Positions 1-8,206 of a stretch of DNA of 64,000 bases are shown one piece after another; the first letter of the stretch is position 1; every line of letters starts with the position of its first letter. Position numbers and translations under genes: made by a program. A model generated the notes under the pieces. It had not been told where the DNA came from, did no database searches, and saw only the letters and a list, made by a program, of their open reading frames with translations. Source of the DNA: CAXMST01 sp963712765 (GTDB taxonomy: Bacteria; Actinomycetota; Thermoleophilia; Solirubrobacterales; 70-9); NCBI GenBank assembly GCA_963712765.1, contig CAVQIX010000003.1, forward strand, positions 496,001-560,000. Direction: 5' to 3'.

Positions 1-352
1 TGAACAGCATCATCGGCCGCTTGGCGCGACCGTCCCAGAGCACCGCCGCGTAGTACTCCTGCTCGACCTTCGCCTTGGGGTCGACCAGTACGCCGACCGG
101 CATGTGACCGGCGATCTCGAGCTGGAGGATCTGCTCGGCGTGCGCCGCCGCCTCCTCGGGCGTGTCGGCGAACTTGACGCCGCCGGCCTTCATCCGGCCG
201 CCGGTCAGGACCTGAGACTTGACCACGACGGGGCCGCCGATCTCGGTGGCGGCCGTCTTCGCATCCGCGGCGGAGGTGCAGAACCCGTACTTGGTGACCG
301 GGATCCCGGCCCGTTCGACTAGGCGGCGTGACTCGAACTCGTAAAAGCGCAT
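1..352 (-). CDS. ATP-grasp acyl-CoA ligase beta subunit, SucC/MtkA-like (partial, runs off window start)
   Basis: This is the N-terminal 117 codons of a gene on the minus strand, starting ATG at 352 and open at base 1. The protein begins MRFYEFESRRLVERAGIPV and continues through GGPVVVKSQVLTGGRMKAGG, the N-terminal ATP-grasp domain of succinate-CoA ligase beta subunits. Related ATP-grasp subunits form malate-CoA ligase and ATP-citrate lyase, and the fragment is too short to separate these. Members join an acid to CoA with ATP or GTP, together with an alpha subunit that is not visible here. It diverges from the PEP carboxykinase gene. Because several C4/C5 acyl-CoA genes lie close by, a malate- or succinate-specific role is attractive but unproven. 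Confidence 0.75.
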   Translation of the reverse strand, partial: MRFYEFESRRLVERAGIPVTKYGFCTSAADAKTAATEIGGPVVVKSQVLTGGRMKAGGVKFADTPEEAAAHAEQILQLEIAGHMPVGVLVDPKAKVEQEYYAAVLWDGRAKRPMMLF

Positions 353-494
353 ATCTCGTAGAACCGGCCGCCCACGATTCCGCGGGTCCGGCCGGGCCGG
401 AACCCTAGCGGTCTGGGGCTCAGCCGTGTTGGCGCCCCCGCTCCGTGGTCGTCGGAGTGGACGGGGCGGGCCTCGGAAACACGGAATATGCAGG

Positions 495-540
495 CTCGGA
501 CCAAGTCTGCGGGATTCCCCTGACTCCATCGGGGTCCGAG
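495..540. promoter_or_regulatory. Inverted repeat in the divergent pckG upstream region
   Basis: The 313-bp divergent region 353-665 holds no gene I can support. It contains an 8-bp perfect inverted repeat, CTCGGACC at 495-502 and GGTCCGAG at 533-540, separated by 30 nt. It could be an operator or a hairpin in the pckG leader. I see no convincing -35/-10 pair. A purine-rich Shine-Dalgarno sequence (GAGAGGAG) lies about 15 nt before the pckG ATG. Confidence 0.25.
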
Positions 541-665
541 TTGCGGCACAATCGGCGTGTCCGGACCCGCGCCCGCATCCTGCGCGCCGGGTCCCTTTCC
601 ATTTCGCGAGACACCCGATTCGAACAATCACTTCGGAGCACCCGAGAGGAGCTTGAACTTCAGCG

Positions 666-2477
666 ATGAGCGACGCGACCGCGACTGACGTACCGACCAC
701 CAACCAGACCCTGATCGACTGGGTCAGCGAGATCGCCGACCTGACGAGGCCGCAGGCGATCCACTGGTGCGACGGCTCCGCGGAGGAGTACGACCGCCTC
801 TGCCGGGAGCTGGTCGACGCAGGCACCTTCCGCAAGCTCTCCGATGCCAAGCGCCCGAACTCCTACCTCGCCTGGTCCGATCCCTCCGACGTCGCCCGGG
901 TCGAGGACCGGACCTTCATCTGCTCGGAGTCAGAGGATGCCGCCGGCCCCAACAACAACTGGCGCGAGCCGAGCGAGATGCGCTCGGAGATGTCCCAGCT
1001 GTTCGACGGCGCGATGGCCGGCCGGACGATGTACGTGGTGCCGTTCTCGATGGGCCCGCTCGGCTCCGACAAGTCCGAGATCGGGATCCAGCTGACCGAC
1101 TCCCCCTACGTGGTCACCTCGATGCGGATCATGACCCGGATGGGCAAGGCCGCCCTCGATGTCCTCGGCCCCGACGGCTCCTTTGTCCCCTGCGTGCACT
1201 CGGTCGGCGCCCCCCTCCAGGAGGGCGCGGAGGATTCCCCCTGGCCGACCAACGCCGAGACCAAGTACATCGTCCACTACCCCGAGACCCGCGAGATCTG
1301 GTCCTATGGCTCCGGCTACGGCGGCAACGCGCTGCTCGGCAAGAAGTGCCTCGCCCTGCGGATCGCCTCGGCGATGGCCAAGGACGAGGGCTGGATGGCC
1401 GAGCACATGCTGATCCTCAAGCTCACCTCGCCCGACGGCGAGGTCAAGTACGTGACCGGGGCCTTCCCCTCGGCCTGTGGCAAGACCAACCTCGCGATGC
1501 TGATCCCGTCGCTTCCGGGTTGGACCGTGGAGACGGTCGGCGACGACATCGCCTGGATGAAGTTCGGCGACGACGGCCGCCTCTATGCGATCAACCCCGA
1601 GGCCGGGTTCTTCGGTGTCGCTCCGGGCACCGGCGACGACACCAATCCGAATGCGATGAAGGCGATCGAGCGGGACTCGATCTTCACCAACTGCGCCCTG
1701 ACCGACGACGGAGACGTCTGGTGGGAGGGGATGACCAGCGACCCGCCGGCGCATGCGATCGACTGGCACGGCAACGACTGGACGCCCGCGTCCGAGGATC
1801 CCGCGGCCCACCCGAACGCGCGCTTCACGGTCGCCGCCGATCAGGCGCCGTCGATCGCCGACGAGTGGGAGGACCCAGCCGGCGTTCCGATCGACGCCTT
1901 CCTCTTTGGCGGCCGGCGGGCCAGCGTGGTTCCGCTGGTTCGCGAAGCGTTCGACTGGGAGCACGGCGTGTTCATGGGCTCGACAATGTCCTCGGAGATG
2001 ACCGCCGCCGCCTTTGGCACGGTCGGCCAGCTCCGCTTCGACCCCTTCGCGATGCTCCCGTTCTGCGGCTACAACATGGCCGACTACTTCCAGCACTGGC
2101 TCGATATCGGAGAGCATGGGGACGACGACAGGCTGCCGAAGATCTTCTACGTCAACTGGTTCCGCAAGGACGAGGACGGCAAGTTCATCTGGCCCGGCTT
2201 CGGTGAGAACAGCCGCGTGCTCGAGTACATCTTCCGCCGCTGCAACGGCGAGGGGGAGACGGTCGAGACCCCGATCGGTCTGGTTCCGGCCGACGGCGAG
2301 GTCAACATCGACGGCCTCGACGTAACCGATGAGGAGATGAGCGAGCTCCTGCACGTCGACCACAGGGCGCTCGCCGACGAGCTCGATCAGGTCGAGGACC
2401 ACCTCGGCAAGTTCGGCGACAGGCTCCCGGCCCCGATCCGGGCCCAGCTCGAGTCGCTGAAGAAGAAGCTCGGCTGA
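666..2477 (+). CDS. pckG: Phosphoenolpyruvate carboxykinase (GTP)
   Basis: Converts oxaloacetate and GTP to phosphoenolpyruvate, GDP and CO2 (EC 4.1.1.32), the entry to gluconeogenesis from C4 acids in the cytosol. The 603-aa length is normal for the GTP-dependent family. Visible signatures are the P-loop FPSACGKTNLAML around residue 267, the kinase-2 motif VGDDIAWM around 290, and FGGRRASVVPLV around 416. The start is supported by GAGAGGAG upstream. A hairpin follows the stop, shared with the convergent pyrophosphatase gene. It lies beside malyl-CoA lyase and other ethylmalonyl-CoA pathway genes, so its likely role is to draw glyoxylate/malate-derived oxaloacetate to PEP. A small ORF at 8772 resembles the C-terminus of the unrelated ATP-dependent enzyme. 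Confidence 0.97.
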   Translation: MSDATATDVPTTNQTLIDWVSEIADLTRPQAIHWCDGSAEEYDRLCRELVDAGTFRKLSDAKRPNSYLAWSDPSDVARVEDRTFICSESEDAAGPNNNWREPSEMRSEMSQLFDGAMAGRTMYVVPFSMGPLGSDKSEIGIQLTDSPYVVTSMRIMTRMGKAALDVLGPDGSFVPCVHSVGAPLQEGAEDSPWPTNAETKYIVHYPETREIWSYGSGYGGNALLGKKCLALRIASAMAKDEGWMAEHMLILKLTSPDGEVKYVTGAFPSACGKTNLAMLIPSLPGWTVETVGDDIAWMKFGDDGRLYAINPEAGFFGVAPGTGDDTNPNAMKAIERDSIFTNCALTDDGDVWWEGMTSDPPAHAIDWHGNDWTPASEDPAAHPNARFTVAADQAPSIADEWEDPAGVPIDAFLFGGRRASVVPLVREAFDWEHGVFMGSTMSSEMTAAAFGTVGQLRFDPFAMLPFCGYNMADYFQHWLDIGEHGDDDRLPKIFYVNWFRKDEDGKFIWPGFGENSRVLEYIFRRCNGEGETVETPIGLVPADGEVNIDGLDVTDEEMSELLHVDHRALADELDQVEDHLGKFGDRLPAPIRAQLESLKKKLG

Positions 2478-2478
2478 G

Positions 2479-2498
2479 GACCGTCCCGACGGGCGGTC
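2479..2498. terminator. Bidirectional hairpin terminator between pckG and the pyrophosphatase gene
   Basis: An 8-bp stem (GACCGTCC pairing with GGGCGGTC, one G-T pair) closes a 4-nt loop in the short gap between two convergent genes. There is no U-tract, as is usual for high-GC actinobacteria. Confidence 0.5.
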
Positions 2499-2501
2499 GG
2501 C

Positions 2502-4169
2502 CTAGAAGGCGCCGAGCAGCTTCGGAGCCACCTGCTTCTTCCGGCTCATTACGCCGGGCAGATCAACGACGCCGTCCTCGACCCCCTTGTCGAAGATGCG
2601 CTCGACCGGGCCGGCGTCGCCCGAGATCACCAAGTGGGTGCCGCTGTCGGTGATATCGGTGACCATCAGGCCGGCGAACGGATAGCCGTGCTTGTGGCGG
2701 ACGGCGTCGAGGGCGGCGAGCAGCTCGCCCTTGCGCTCCAGCAGAGACTTGCCGACGACCTCGATCTGCGCGATCGAGATCGTCTCCCCGTTGTGGAGCT
2801 GGTACTCCTTGGCGTCGCGGTCGACGATCTCGCCCGCCTCGGTTCCCGAGACGTCGGAGCCAGCCTCGAACATCCCCTGGCCGAACTTCATTGCGTCGAG
2901 CCCGACTGCGCGCTCGAGGTAGTCGACGACCACCCGGTCACGTTCGGTAGTCGTTGGTGAGTTGAGCAGGACCGTGTCGGAGAGGGCGGCGCCGAGCAGC
3001 ATGATCGCGCTCGACGTTGACGGTTCCATCCCGTTCTGCCGGAAGCGCTCGACGATCAGCGTCGCGGTGCTGCCGACGGGATCGAAGGTTGCGGTCACCG
3101 GCACGTGGGTTTCGATCGAGCCGATGTGGTGGTGATCGAGGATCTCGACTATCTCGGCCTCCTCGACGCCGGTGACGCTCTGGCCCTGCTCGGCATGATC
3201 GACGAGGATCACCCTGCGCGGTGTGGGGGAGACGAGGTCGGAGCGGGTGATCAGCCCGACCGGGCGCTGATTGTGATCTACGGCAATCGCCGCTCGATAG
3301 TGGACGTCCTTGACCTGCTCGGAGACCTCCTTGAGCAGATCATCGGGATCGACGGTCAGCGGGTCCTGATCGGCGAGCGCCCGGCAAGGGGCCGCGAGGG
3401 TGATCATGCGGCTGGAGACATAGGAGTCGAGCGGGCTGATGACGACGGTGCATCCGCGTTCGATCGCGGCGTCGATCACCTGTTGGTCGGGCCTGACCCC
3501 GTTGCTGGCGACCAGCATCGCCGCGCCCAGCTCGACCGCCTGCAGCTGTGCGTCGAGCCGGTTGCCGACGACGACGACGTCGCCGTCGGAGATCCGGCTG
3601 TCGGTCTTGGAGGGGTCGATTGAATGGACCCAGACCCGGCCCTCGATCGGATGGTCGTCGCCTGCGATCAGCTCGCCGTCGAGCACGGCGACGATCGCAT
3701 CGACTGTCGTCGGGGCATCTACGAGCGTCGAGGTCTTGCGGGATTCACGGATGTAGCGGTGAGCCAGAGCGCGCTCCGTCATCACCCCGAACAGCCTCTC
3801 CTCGTCGTCGACGATCGGGACGATGTCGAGGTTGCCGCGCGCCATCGTCAGGCCGACCTCGCGCACCGGCTCGGTGTGCTTGGCCGCCGGGAACTCGTGG
3901 CGCATCACGTCGCGGACCCGCAGCATCACGTGGCCCATGAAGTCCGGCTTCTTCGCGCCGGAGCGCTCGAGCGCGAAGCTGGTCTGCGGGTTCACCTCAC
4001 CCAGCCTCACCGGCACGTACTCGTTGTCGTCGTCGAGCCGGCTCTTCAGCTCCGCGTATCCGATCGCCGATGCGATCGAGTCCATGTCGGGGCTCTTGTG
4101 CCCGGTGATGTAGATCCGCCTGCGCCCGTTTCCCTCGGCCGTGTCGCTCACACCCCTATATTCGGTCAT
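2502..4169 (-). CDS. ppaC: Manganese-dependent inorganic pyrophosphatase, family II, with CBS and DRTGG regulatory domains
   Basis: Hydrolyses pyrophosphate to two phosphates. The DHH core is split: ITGHKSPDMDSIASA (residues 21-35) supplies the first metal ligands, and after an insert the core resumes with ILVDHAEQGQS and EILDHHHIGS (about 330-360). A DHHA2 domain forms the C-terminus. The ~250-residue insert carries CBS motifs (MRHEFPAAKHTEPVREVGLT; GVMTERALAHRYI) and a DRTGG-like segment. This is the CBS-PPase architecture, in which AMP inhibits and ATP or dinucleoside polyphosphates can activate in characterised members. At 555 aa it matches that subfamily rather than the ~310-aa plain enzyme. 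Activity should therefore be adenylate-regulated; that is inference from family. Confidence 0.9.
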   Translation of the reverse strand: MTEYRGVSDTAEGNGRRRIYITGHKSPDMDSIASAIGYAELKSRLDDDNEYVPVRLGEVNPQTSFALERSGAKKPDFMGHVMLRVRDVMRHEFPAAKHTEPVREVGLTMARGNLDIVPIVDDEERLFGVMTERALAHRYIRESRKTSTLVDAPTTVDAIVAVLDGELIAGDDHPIEGRVWVHSIDPSKTDSRISDGDVVVVGNRLDAQLQAVELGAAMLVASNGVRPDQQVIDAAIERGCTVVISPLDSYVSSRMITLAAPCRALADQDPLTVDPDDLLKEVSEQVKDVHYRAAIAVDHNQRPVGLITRSDLVSPTPRRVILVDHAEQGQSVTGVEEAEIVEILDHHHIGSIETHVPVTATFDPVGSTATLIVERFRQNGMEPSTSSAIMLLGAALSDTVLLNSPTTTERDRVVVDYLERAVGLDAMKFGQGMFEAGSDVSGTEAGEIVDRDAKEYQLHNGETISIAQIEVVGKSLLERKGELLAALDAVRHKHGYPFAGLMVTDITDSGTHLVISGDAGPVERIFDKGVEDGVVDLPGVMSRKKQVAPKLLGAF

Positions 4170-4199
4170 CGCGCCGCGAGGTGTAGTCCCGGTGCGCCG

Positions 4200-4619
4200 T
4201 CAGCCGGCCTCGTGATCGGCGAAGCGCTCCAGGCCCGCGCGCACGGCCGCCGGGATCGGGGTCTTCGTTCCATCTCGGGGCTGGACGAATACGTGCCGGA
4301 TCTCGCCCTCGGCCGCGAGGCCGGCGGCGGCCTCGATCTCGATGCCGGTGATCATCGAGGTGGTGCCGAGGTGCCTCACACGGGCGATCAGCTCGACCTC
4401 CTCGTCGAATCGGATCGGCGCCGTGTAGCGCACGGTCGCCTCGGCGACGACCAGGTCGATGTCGTAGTTCCGCATGACCTCCTCGTAGGGCCCCAGCGCC
4501 TCGCGCCACAGTTCGGTGATCGCGATGTCGAAGTAGGTCAGGTAGTTGGCGTTGAAGACCACGCCCTGGGGGTCGCAATCCGAGTAACGGACGCGAAGTC
4601 CGTAGCGGAGCTCGGGCAT
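4200..4619 (-). CDS. Hotdog-fold acyl-CoA thioesterase, YbgC/4HBT type
   Basis: A 139-aa single hotdog domain that probably hydrolyses acyl-CoA thioesters. The N-terminal motif VRYSDCDPQGVVFNANYLTY contains the catalytic Asp of the 4-hydroxybenzoyl-CoA thioesterase family (D-x-x-G-V-V-x-x-x-x-Y). The start ATG at 4619 gives a typical family N-terminus. It lies between the pyrophosphatase and malyl-CoA lyase genes on the same strand, 51 bp from the latter, so a shared transcript is likely. The substrate is unknown. Since some organisms release malate from malyl-CoA with a separate thioesterase, a link to that step is conceivable. However, malyl-CoA thioesterases described in the ethylmalonyl-CoA pathway are lyase paralogues, not hotdog proteins. 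Confidence 0.85.
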   Translation of the reverse strand: MPELRYGLRVRYSDCDPQGVVFNANYLTYFDIAITELWREALGPYEEVMRNYDIDLVVAEATVRYTAPIRFDEEVELIARVRHLGTTSMITGIEIEAAAGLAAEGEIRHVFVQPRDGTKTPIPAAVRAGLERFADHEAG

Positions 4620-4670
4620 CAGTGAGTCACGCTGAGTTCGAGGAAGCTGCCGGTCTGGGACGCTACCCCG

Positions 4671-5729
4671 TCAGCTTCCGTCGAAGCCGTATGCCGTGGC
4701 CAGTTCGGGGTCCTTCTCGGCCAGCATCTCGGCGAGGTCGACCATCACCTTGCACTGCTTCCAGGTCGCGTCGTCCTGCATCTTGCCGTCGATCATGTGG
4801 ACGCCCTTGCCGTCGGGGATAGCCTCGATCACCTTCTTGGCGAACAGGACCTCGTCGGGGTCGGGGCTGAAGACCTTCTTCGCGATCTCGATCTGCACCG
4901 GATGCAGGGACCAGGTGCCCACGCAGCCGAGCAGGAACGCAGCCCGGAACTGAGCCTCGCAGCCCTCCGTGTCGCGGATATCGCCGTAGGGCCCGTAGAA
5001 CGGGAGGATGTCCGCGCTGGTGCAGGCGTCGACCATGCGTGCGATCGAGTAGTGCCAGGGGTCCTGCTGGGCGGTCGCGCGCGGCGCATCGGGGTTGTCT
5101 GGATCGGGGTCGTTGATCACCCGGTAGCCGGGGTGGCCGCCACCGACGCGGGTGGTCTTCATCCGACGCGAGGCCGCGAGGTCGGCGGGACCGAAGCTCA
5201 TTCCCTGCATCCGGGGCGATGCGGTCGCGATCTCCTCGAGATTGACCACTCCCTGCGCCGTCTCGAGGATCGCGTGCACCAGGATCGGTCGGTCAAGGCC
5301 GGCCTTGGCCTCAAGCTGGGCGAGGAGACGATCGACGTAGTGGATGTCCCAGGCGCCCTCGACCTTGGGCACCATGATCACGTCGAGCTTGTCTCCGATC
5401 TCGGTCACGAGCGTGGTGAGATCGTCGAGCACCCATGGGCTCTCGAGCGAGTTGACCCGGGTCCAGAGCTGGGTATCCCCGAAGTCGACCTCTTTGGCGA
5501 CCTTGACCAGGCCCTCGCGGGCGGCCACCTTCTTGTCGACCGGAACCGCATCTTCGAGGTTGCCCAGGAGGATGTCGGCGGCCTTCGCCATGTCGGGCAC
5601 CTTCGCCGCCATCTTCTCGTTCGAGGCGTCGAAGAAGTGGATCATCCGCGAGGGCCGGAACGGCACCTCGAGTACGGGATCGGGGGCTCCGATGGCGAGC
5701 GGCTGGTTGAACTGACGTGGGTTTCTCAA
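4671..5729 (-). CDS. mcl: L-malyl-CoA / beta-methylmalyl-CoA lyase
   Basis: Cleaves beta-methylmalyl-CoA to glyoxylate and propionyl-CoA, and reversibly makes malyl-CoA from glyoxylate and acetyl-CoA. At 352 aa it is much longer than a short HpcH/CitE protein and follows the malyl-CoA lyase pattern from end to end: QPLAIGAPDPVLEVP at the N-terminus, ILLGNLEDAVPVDKK, VIMVPKVEGAWDIHYVD, MKTTRVGGGHPGY, and MIDGKMQDDATWKQ near the C-terminus. I recall closely similar wording in Chloroflexus and Rhodobacter enzymes. The start is TTG at 5729, behind AAGGAA at suitable spacing. The gene diverges from the acyl-CoA dehydrogenase, and the 275-bp gap 5730-6004 should hold both promoters. Confidence 0.93.
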   Translation of the reverse strand: MRNPRQFNQPLAIGAPDPVLEVPFRPSRMIHFFDASNEKMAAKVPDMAKAADILLGNLEDAVPVDKKVAAREGLVKVAKEVDFGDTQLWTRVNSLESPWVLDDLTTLVTEIGDKLDVIMVPKVEGAWDIHYVDRLLAQLEAKAGLDRPILVHAILETAQGVVNLEEIATASPRMQGMSFGPADLAASRRMKTTRVGGGHPGYRVINDPDPDNPDAPRATAQQDPWHYSIARMVDACTSADILPFYGPYGDIRDTEGCEAQFRAAFLLGCVGTWSLHPVQIEIAKKVFSPDPDEVLFAKKVIEAIPDGKGVHMIDGKMQDDATWKQCKVMVDLAEMLAEKDPELATAYGFDGS

Positions 5730-6004
5730 GTTGGTTCCTTGCTTCGGTGGGACTGCCGGCGGCTCGACAGTCTAGGAAGGCCGGCCCCGATCGTGCCGGC
5801 GGCTTCCGTGCCGACCGCCTCGGCAGCCGCCTCTGCCCCCCTGCGGCGAAAGCACGCGCGCGGCGCTTCTGCTCGGGGGCGCCGCCGGCGACTCGCCCCC
5901 ACTATCCTGTGCTCCAGCGCGCAGCACCCGGAGAAACGCTAATCGGGAGCCCGACCACCGCGCGACCTCTCACTTTTCCCGCAAGCGACCCAGGACCAGG
6001 AGCC

Positions 6005-7219
6005 ATGGCCGTAGCTACCGCACAGTACGAAGAGAAGAACGACATCCAGAAGGACATCACCGAGATGGTCCGTCAGTTCGTCGACGAGCAGATCATTCCC
6101 GTCGCCGAGGAGTACGACCACGAGGACAAGTACCCCGAGCCGATCGTCGAGCAGATGAAGGAGCTCGGCCTGTTCGGGGTCACGATCCCCGAGGAGTACG
6201 GGGGCATGGGCCTCGACCTGACGACCTACACGATGATCGTCGAGGAGCTCTCACGCGGCTGGATCTCGATCTCCGGCGTCGTCAACACCCATTTCATCGG
6301 CTCCTACCTGCTGATGAAGTTCGGTACGGACGAGCAAAGGGAGTACTTCCTGCCGAAGATGGCGACCGGTGAGATCCGCGCCGCCTTCTCCCTGTCGGAG
6401 CCCGAGGTCGGTTCCGACGTCCAGGGGATCAAGTCAACCGCGAAGAAGAACGACGACGGCGACTGGGTGCTCGACGGCCAGAAGATGTGGGTCACCAACG
6501 GCTCCGGCTCCGGTGTCGTCTTCGTCCTGATGAAGAACGACACCAAGGCCGACCCGCCGCACACCGGCATGACCTGCTTCATCACGGAGAAGGAGCCATG
6601 GAAGGAGGTCAACGAGGGTCCCTACAAGGGTCTCGACGTCCCTCCCAAGATCAAGAAGATGGGATACAAGGGCGTCGAGTCGACCGAGCTGGTCTACAAC
6701 GGCTACGTCTGCTCGCCCGACAGGATCCTCGGTGGCGAGGAGGACGGCCTCGGCGCGGGCTTCGCGCAAATGATGGATGCGCTCGAGGTCGGCCGCGTCA
6801 ACGTCGCCGCCCGCGGCGTCGGCATCGCCCAGCGGGCGCTCGAGCTGGCCCTGCAGTACAGCCAGGAGCGGAAGACGTTCGGCAAGCCGATCGCCAAGCA
6901 CCAAGCGATCCAGTTCAAGCTCGCCGACATGGCGACGAAGATCGAGGCCGCACGGTTGGTGACGCTGAAGGCGGCACGGATGAAGGACGCCGGGATTCGC
7001 TCAGATCTCGAGGCCGGGATGGCGAAGCTGCTCGCCTCCGAGACCGGCAAGGAGGTCGTCGAGGACTGCTTCCGCATCCACGGCGGCTACGGCTACTCGA
7101 AGGAGTACGAGATCGAGCGCCTCTACCGCGATGCCCCATTGCTGTTGATCGGCGAGGGAACGTCGGAGATCCAGCGCATGGTGATCGGCAAGAAGCTGCT
7201 GCAGCGGCACGCGATCTAG
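6005..7219 (+). CDS. mcd: Acyl-CoA dehydrogenase, probable methylsuccinyl-CoA dehydrogenase
   Basis: FAD-dependent acyl-CoA dehydrogenase of 404 aa. Visible family marks are FGVTIPEEYGGMGLDL near residue 60, AFSLSEPEVGSDVQGIKSTA around 130, and the C-terminal IGEGTSEIQRM carrying the probable catalytic Glu. ATG at 6005 has AGGAG just upstream; an open frame extends further but has no family similarity. Substrate assignment is from context: it is divergent from malyl-CoA lyase and upstream of a MaoC hydratase, with ethylmalonyl-CoA mutase nearby. Actinobacterial ccr-ecm clusters contain this type of dehydrogenase for methylsuccinyl-CoA to mesaconyl-CoA. Proteobacterial Mcd carries a long N-terminal extension that is absent here, so a butyryl- or isobutyryl-type substrate remains possible. 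Confidence 0.8.
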   Translation: MAVATAQYEEKNDIQKDITEMVRQFVDEQIIPVAEEYDHEDKYPEPIVEQMKELGLFGVTIPEEYGGMGLDLTTYTMIVEELSRGWISISGVVNTHFIGSYLLMKFGTDEQREYFLPKMATGEIRAAFSLSEPEVGSDVQGIKSTAKKNDDGDWVLDGQKMWVTNGSGSGVVFVLMKNDTKADPPHTGMTCFITEKEPWKEVNEGPYKGLDVPPKIKKMGYKGVESTELVYNGYVCSPDRILGGEEDGLGAGFAQMMDALEVGRVNVAARGVGIAQRALELALQYSQERKTFGKPIAKHQAIQFKLADMATKIEAARLVTLKAARMKDAGIRSDLEAGMAKLLASETGKEVVEDCFRIHGGYGYSKEYEIERLYRDAPLLLIGEGTSEIQRMVIGKKLLQRHAI

Positions 7220-7238
7220 GACCACAGGGGAAAGAGCC

Positions 7239-7601
7239 GTGCCCAGGGCCCAGGATCTGATCACCACCGCGTATCGGAAGCTGATCCTCGAGATACCGGC
7301 GCTCGACAAGCTCAAGCTCGTGATCCGGGTCGAGCTTCGCGGCAGGGGCGACGTGCAGATCTTCAGAGTCCGCACTCCCGGCCCCGAGATCAGCAAGGAC
7401 GACGCCTCCGACGCCCGGGTGGAGCTGATGATCCCGCGGGCCGACTTCAACGGGCTCGCCGAGGACGGTGACCTCCACGCCTGGCGAGAGGCGCTCGATC
7501 ACGGCCAGCTCAAGGTCGGCGGCGACCCCGATGTGCTCAAGCTGCTCGCGACCGTGATCGACAAGCACATGGCGCGCGAGCAGTTCAAGCGGGTCCGGTA
7601 G
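7239..7601 (+). CDS. Small SCP2-like protein of unknown function
   Basis: A 120-aa protein with a GTG start at 7239, 19 bp after the acyl-CoA dehydrogenase, so probably cotranscribed. It has an N-terminal helix (AQDLITTAYRKLILEI), a beta-rich middle (LKLVIRVELRGRGDVQIFRV), and a C-terminal half with VELMIPRADFNGLAEDG and DHGQLKVGGDPDVLKLL. The last part resembles the sterol-carrier-protein-2 fold, where a strand-helix pattern ends in G-x-L-x-x-x-G-D. SCP2-like proteins bind acyl-CoAs or lipids, which would suit the neighbours. The similarity is by eye only and no signal peptide is present. Confidence 0.6.
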   Translation: MPRAQDLITTAYRKLILEIPALDKLKLVIRVELRGRGDVQIFRVRTPGPEISKDDASDARVELMIPRADFNGLAEDGDLHAWREALDHGQLKVGGDPDVLKLLATVIDKHMAREQFKRVR

Positions 7602-7675
7602 GACCACCCGCCGAGTAGGGCCCGGCGGCTACGATTCCCCGGCTTGCCCGACGACCGACCCATGGAGATCCACTG

Positions 7676-8155
7676 ATGAGGACGATCCGAATCGCTGCCG
7701 CGCTGGCCGTCATGCTGCTCGCCGGAGGCCTCCTCGCTGCCTGCGGGAGCGACAACAAGGCCGATTACGCCCAGCAGGTCGAGGACACCCTCAACCCGCT
7801 CGGGGAGAATCTGCAGGAGCTCGGCACCAGCATAAGCGCTGCGACAACGCCGGAGGGAATCGCCGACGGGGTCGGTAAGGCCGAGGACGACCTCACCGCC
7901 GCCGCCTCCGAGATCGAGAGCCTCGATGTCCCCGAGGGGGTCGAGCAGGTGAACACCGACCTGGTCACCGCCATCAACGGCTTCGCCGACCAGCTTGGCA
8001 AGGTCCGCGAGGCGGCCGAGTCCGGCGACCAGACCGCGCTGCAGGAGGCGACGCTGGAGCTGCCTGGGGCCGCCACCGACCTCCAGACCGAGCTGGATCG
8101 GATCCAGCAGGCGGCGATCGACGCTGGCGTCCCGATCGAGCAGCCCGGCAACTAG
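7676..8155 (+). CDS. Putative lipoprotein
   Basis: 159 aa. The N-terminus MRTIRIAAALAVMLLAGG leads to a lipobox LLAAC-G, so Cys23 is the predicted lipidation site and the mature protein sits on the outer face of the membrane. The mature part is acidic, Gln/Ala/Glu-rich and predicted mostly helical (DYAQQVEDTLNPLGENLQEL; ASEIESLDVPEGVEQ). The motif of helices spaced by L-x-x-P-E-G-V-E-Q recurs in small actinobacterial lipoproteins with no assigned function. It lies between the SCP2-like gene and the MaoC hydratase on the same strand, with 74- and 51-bp gaps. I cannot assign a role. Confidence 0.8.
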   Translation: MRTIRIAAALAVMLLAGGLLAACGSDNKADYAQQVEDTLNPLGENLQELGTSISAATTPEGIADGVGKAEDDLTAAASEIESLDVPEGVEQVNTDLVTAINGFADQLGKVREAAESGDQTALQEATLELPGAATDLQTELDRIQQAAIDAGVPIEQPGN

Positions 8156-8206
8156 CCCCGCGGCGCCGCGGCGCCGCCCCACCCAAACCAGAATCCAGAG
8201 GAGCCA

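Noticed and set aside
930..2402. 490-codon minus-strand frame opposite pckG
   Set aside because: Antisense shadow of a high-GC gene; no recognisable motifs and no ribosome-binding site.
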